Assembly: GCA_023392115.1 (NCBI GenBank)
Contig: JAEVZT010000617.1
Location: forward strand, 1-8,733
Length of the DNA: 8,733 nt
Source of the DNA: Chloroflexota bacterium
GTDB lineage: Bacteria; Chloroflexota; Anaerolineae; Aggregatilineales; Phototrophicaceae
Direction: 5' to 3'
The first letter of the stretch is position 1, and the number at the start of each line of letters is the position of its first letter. The position numbers and the translations under genes were made by a program. The notes under the pieces were generated by a model, which was not told the origin of the DNA, ran no database searches, and saw only the letters and a list, made by a program, of their open reading frames with translations. Shown one piece after another: positions 7,024-8,733 of the stretch.

Positions 7024-7967
7024 GTTGTCTTCCCCAATGTCCAGTCAATAATCTCGCGCGCCAGCAGCATCCGATCCGCTTCCACATGCATCACCGTATC
7101 AAACATCGCGGTCGGCAGCTCTTCTATGTGTAAATCGGCGTCGCGCTTGTCGTAGACAAATCCTGTCAACAGATCGCCATAAAATTCGACGACCGTCCGC
7201 GCCGACACGGTATACCCTAATTCTGCCATAATTTTCGCCGCTGGACCCTTGATCGCTCTGCCCTCGACGATCGGGCTGACGGCGATGCGCGGGACGGTGC
7301 GAGACATCAGCAGATCGCGCATTCCCGGCACTGACAAGATCGGCAGAATGGACAACCACGGATTTGACGGACCAATCAAGATAACGTCGGCACGTTCTAG
7401 CGCCAGCCTAACCGTCTCGCTCACCGACGCCGTTTCGATTCCGGCAAACCGGATCGCGCGCACGGTTGGCTGCCAGCGGTAGCGGACGAAGTATTCCTGA
7501 AACTCGATCTCGCCGTATTCAGCCGTGTCGACAAGCGTCGCCACCTGCGCATCAGTCATCGGCACGACGCGCGTCTGAACGCCAAGCGCCCGACTTAGCC
7601 GCGCCGTTACCTGCGTCAGCGTCTCGCCCGCCCGCAGTGCCTGTGTCCGCAGCAGATGTGTCGCCACATCCTGATCGCCAAGCCCGAACCACGCTTCTTC
7701 GCCGTAGCGCCGCAGCCCATCGAGCATCCGCGTCGTGTCGTCGCTCAGCCCCCAGCCCTTCGCCTTGTCGACAACGCCGGCAAGCGTATACATCACCGTG
7801 TCGAGGTCTGGGCAAATACGCAAGCCGTAATACCACATGTCATCGCCTGTGTTGACGATCACCGTCAGCTTGTCGGGCGGCAGAACCTGCGCCAAGCCGT
7901 GCGCCAGCTTCGCCCCGCCGACCCCGCCGACGAGGACGACAACATTCGGGAGTCCGTTTAGCGCCAC
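7020..7967 (-). CDS. cofD: LPPG:FO 2-phospho-L-lactate transferase (CofD/FbiA)
   Basis: 315 residues, about full length. It transfers the phospho-lactyl or phosphoenolpyruvyl group from the GDP donor made by CofC onto the deazaflavin FO, giving F420-0 or its dehydro form. Visible family blocks are VGGVGGAKLAHGL (13-25), NTGDDMWYYGLRICPDLDTVMY (39-60, with the metal-binding Asp pair), GLGDQDVATHLLR (95-107), GPSNPWLSI (199-207) and SPIVEGRAIKGPAAKIM (231-247). The start is GTG at 7967, the first possible start after an upstream in-frame stop, and it overlaps the end of the nitroreductase gene by 10 bases. It lacks a clear Shine-Dalgarno, so expression probably relies on translational coupling. 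It shares ATGA with cofC downstream. FO synthase (cofG/H) is not in the window. Confidence 0.96.
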   Translation of the reverse strand: MALNGLPNVVVLVGGVGGAKLAHGLAQVLPPDKLTVIVNTGDDMWYYGLRICPDLDTVMYTLAGVVDKAKGWGLSDDTTRMLDGLRRYGEEAWFGLGDQDVATHLLRTQALRAGETLTQVTARLSRALGVQTRVVPMTDAQVATLVDTAEYGEIEFQEYFVRYRWQPTVRAIRFAGIETASVSETVRLALERADVILIGPSNPWLSILPILSVPGMRDLLMSRTVPRIAVSPIVEGRAIKGPAAKIMAELGYTVSARTVVEFYGDLLTGFVYDKRDADLHIEELPTAMFDTVMHVEADRMLLAREIIDWTLGKTT

Positions 7968-8563
7968 AGCACGCTCATTTCAAGGGGGTGGCGCGTCTTC
8001 TCGCGCGTTTCCGCCGGGTAGCCAAGTGCAATCAGCGCCTGTGGCTGCCAGTCGTCCGGCAGATTAAGCGCTTGGCGCACCACATCGGGACAGAACAGCG
8101 GCGCGCACATCCAGCACGCGCCCAAGCCGAGATCGTGCGCCGCCAGCAGCAGGTTTTGCCCTGCCATCGCCGCGCTCTGCACTGCCATCAGCAGTTCCTT
8201 CTCGTTCCGGCGCGCGTCGGGATAGCTGTCCATGTCTGCCATCGACAGGCAGAGGATGATCAACACCGGCGCAGACGTAATCCGGCTTTGCGAGCGCCTC
8301 ACATCCGCTTCGATCGCATCCAACGAATCGCCGTCCGCCGTCCGGTCGCGGCGCAAGCGGTCGCCCATCGCCTGAGCGAGCACCTGCTTGCACCCCGGTT
8401 CTTCGACGACGCAGAAACGCCATGGCTGGCGGTTGTGCGCCGACGCCGCCCACGTCGCCGCCGTCAGCACCGCCTCGATAAGTTCGCGCGGCACGGGTTC
8501 AGGCGTGTAGCGCCGGATTGAGCGGCGGCTGGTGATCGTTTGCAGGAGCGCGCTTTGCGCCAT
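7958..8563 (-). CDS. Nitroreductase-family protein, FbiB C-terminal-domain-like (probable dehydro-F420-0 reductase)
   Basis: 201 residues with the FMN-binding nitroreductase fold: RRSIRRYTPEPVP (13-25) is the N-terminal FMN phosphate loop, ASAHNRQPWRF (40-50) the second FMN contact, and LGLGACWMCAPLF (145-157) the late glycine-rich segment. In mycobacteria a similar domain is fused to the CofE-like domain in FbiB and reduces dehydro-F420-0 with FMNH2. Here it is a separate gene directly between cofE and cofD, so the same step is the best guess. The ATG at 8563 has AAAGGA six bases upstream, overlapping the cofE stop. Its own stop overlaps cofD by 10 bases. The fold is sure; the reaction rests on neighbours. 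The alternative is a general nitro- or flavin reductase. Confidence 0.9.
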   Translation of the reverse strand: MAQSALLQTITSRRSIRRYTPEPVPRELIEAVLTAATWAASAHNRQPWRFCVVEEPGCKQVLAQAMGDRLRRDRTADGDSLDAIEADVRRSQSRITSAPVLIILCLSMADMDSYPDARRNEKELLMAVQSAAMAGQNLLLAAHDLGLGACWMCAPLFCPDVVRQALNLPDDWQPQALIALGYPAETREKTRHPLEMSVLWR

Positions 8564-8569
8564 GCACCA

Positions 8570-8575
8570 TCCTTT
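8570..8575 (-). promoter_or_regulatory. Ribosome binding site of the nitroreductase gene, overlapping the cofE stop
   Basis: AAAGGA on the minus strand shares bases with the TAA stop of cofE (8576-8574) and lies six bases before the ATG at 8563. An earlier ATG at 8570 is in another frame. The arrangement indicates co-expression of the two genes. Confidence 0.7.
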
Positions 8576-8733
8576 ACCGGTACAAGTCGTGTTCGGGCGC
8601 GCGGTGAAGCTGTGACGCGCGTCCGTCTATCTTCGGGAAATTCAAGCCGCGCAGCAGCACCACCGGACGCCCTTCAGCCCCCTCGCCCGTCAGCAGCCCG
8701 GACGCACCCGCCACCATGTCGGCGTAGCCCTGA
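8574..8733 (-). CDS. cofE: Coenzyme F420-0:L-glutamate ligase (CofE), C-terminal 52 residues (partial)
   Basis: The gene enters from the right edge in the frame that begins at 8732 and ends with TAA at 8576-8574. The visible tail reads QGYADMVAGASGLLTGEGAE followed by GRPVVLLRGL and ends in HDLYR. An alanine-rich helix with a small-residue G-E-G turn followed by a PVVLLRG strand is characteristic of the C-terminal end of CofE/FbiB ligase domains. The enzyme adds gamma-linked glutamates to F420-0 using GTP. The protein stops here and is not fused to the nitroreductase domain, which is encoded ten bases downstream. Only about a fifth of a normal CofE is visible, so the call depends partly on the neighbouring cofD and cofC. 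Confidence 0.82.
   Translation of the reverse strand, partial: QGYADMVAGASGLLTGEGAEGRPVVLLRGLNFPKIDGRASQLHRAPEHDLYR

Noticed and set aside
8564..8733. A possible frameshifted FbiB, with the cofE and nitroreductase parts once fused.
   Set aside because: The cofE tail ends in a natural-looking HDLYR C-terminus, and the nitroreductase gene has its own ribosome binding site and ATG, so two genes are the simpler reading.
1..8733. CRISPR arrays, tRNA or rRNA genes, insertion sequences, phage or defence genes.
   Set aside because: No regularly spaced repeats, cloverleaf-like segments, transposase motifs or terminal repeats were seen, and nearly all bases are used by metabolic genes on one strand.

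Overview
This window is GC-rich and looks bacterial. All nine genes supported here lie on the minus strand, so they read from the right edge towards the left, and they are packed with gaps of at most 58 bases or short overlaps. The gene content suggests a member of the Chloroflexota: a bacterial coenzyme F420 cluster with a free-standing nitroreductase-type protein, a polytopic glycosyltransferase carrying a C-terminal beta-rich domain of a kind I associate with that phylum, and molybdenum-hydroxylase genes. The phylum is an inference; there is no rRNA or other marker gene in the window.

Right part (8733 to 5347, minus strand): a coenzyme F420 block. It starts with the last 52 codons of cofE (F420-0:gamma-glutamyl ligase), followed by a nitroreductase-fold protein resembling the C-terminal domain of mycobacterial FbiB, then cofD (FO transferase), cofC/fbiD (guanylyltransferase) and a luciferase-like (LLM) flavin/F420-dependent oxidoreductase. 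CofC makes the activated three-carbon GDP donor, CofD joins it to FO, the nitroreductase-like protein probably reduces the dehydro intermediate, and CofE adds glutamates. The LLM protein is a likely user of the finished cofactor. The stop of cofE overlaps the ribosome binding site of the nitroreductase gene, the nitroreductase and cofD overlap by 10 bases, and cofD and cofC share an ATGA, so this is almost certainly one operon.

Middle (5333 to 2808): a large polytopic GT-C-type glycosyltransferase with an extracytoplasmic beta-rich C-terminal half. A perfect 10-bp stem with a 3-base loop followed by five T residues sits inside its first codons, just after the LLM gene. It looks like an intrinsic terminator that closes the F420 operon, or an attenuator for the genes downstream.

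Left part (2804 to 1): a molybdenum-hydroxylase block. It has an XdhC-type cofactor insertion/maturation protein, a calcineurin-like metallophosphoesterase with a GTG start, and the first 416 codons of a protein that joins a CoxM/XdhB-type FAD domain to a C-terminal [2Fe-2S] domain, the reverse of the usual order in fused xanthine dehydrogenases. The molybdopterin subunit is not in the window; it may follow to the left. No RNA genes, insertion sequences, CRISPR arrays or plus-strand genes were found, and no stretch over 300 bases lacks a gene.
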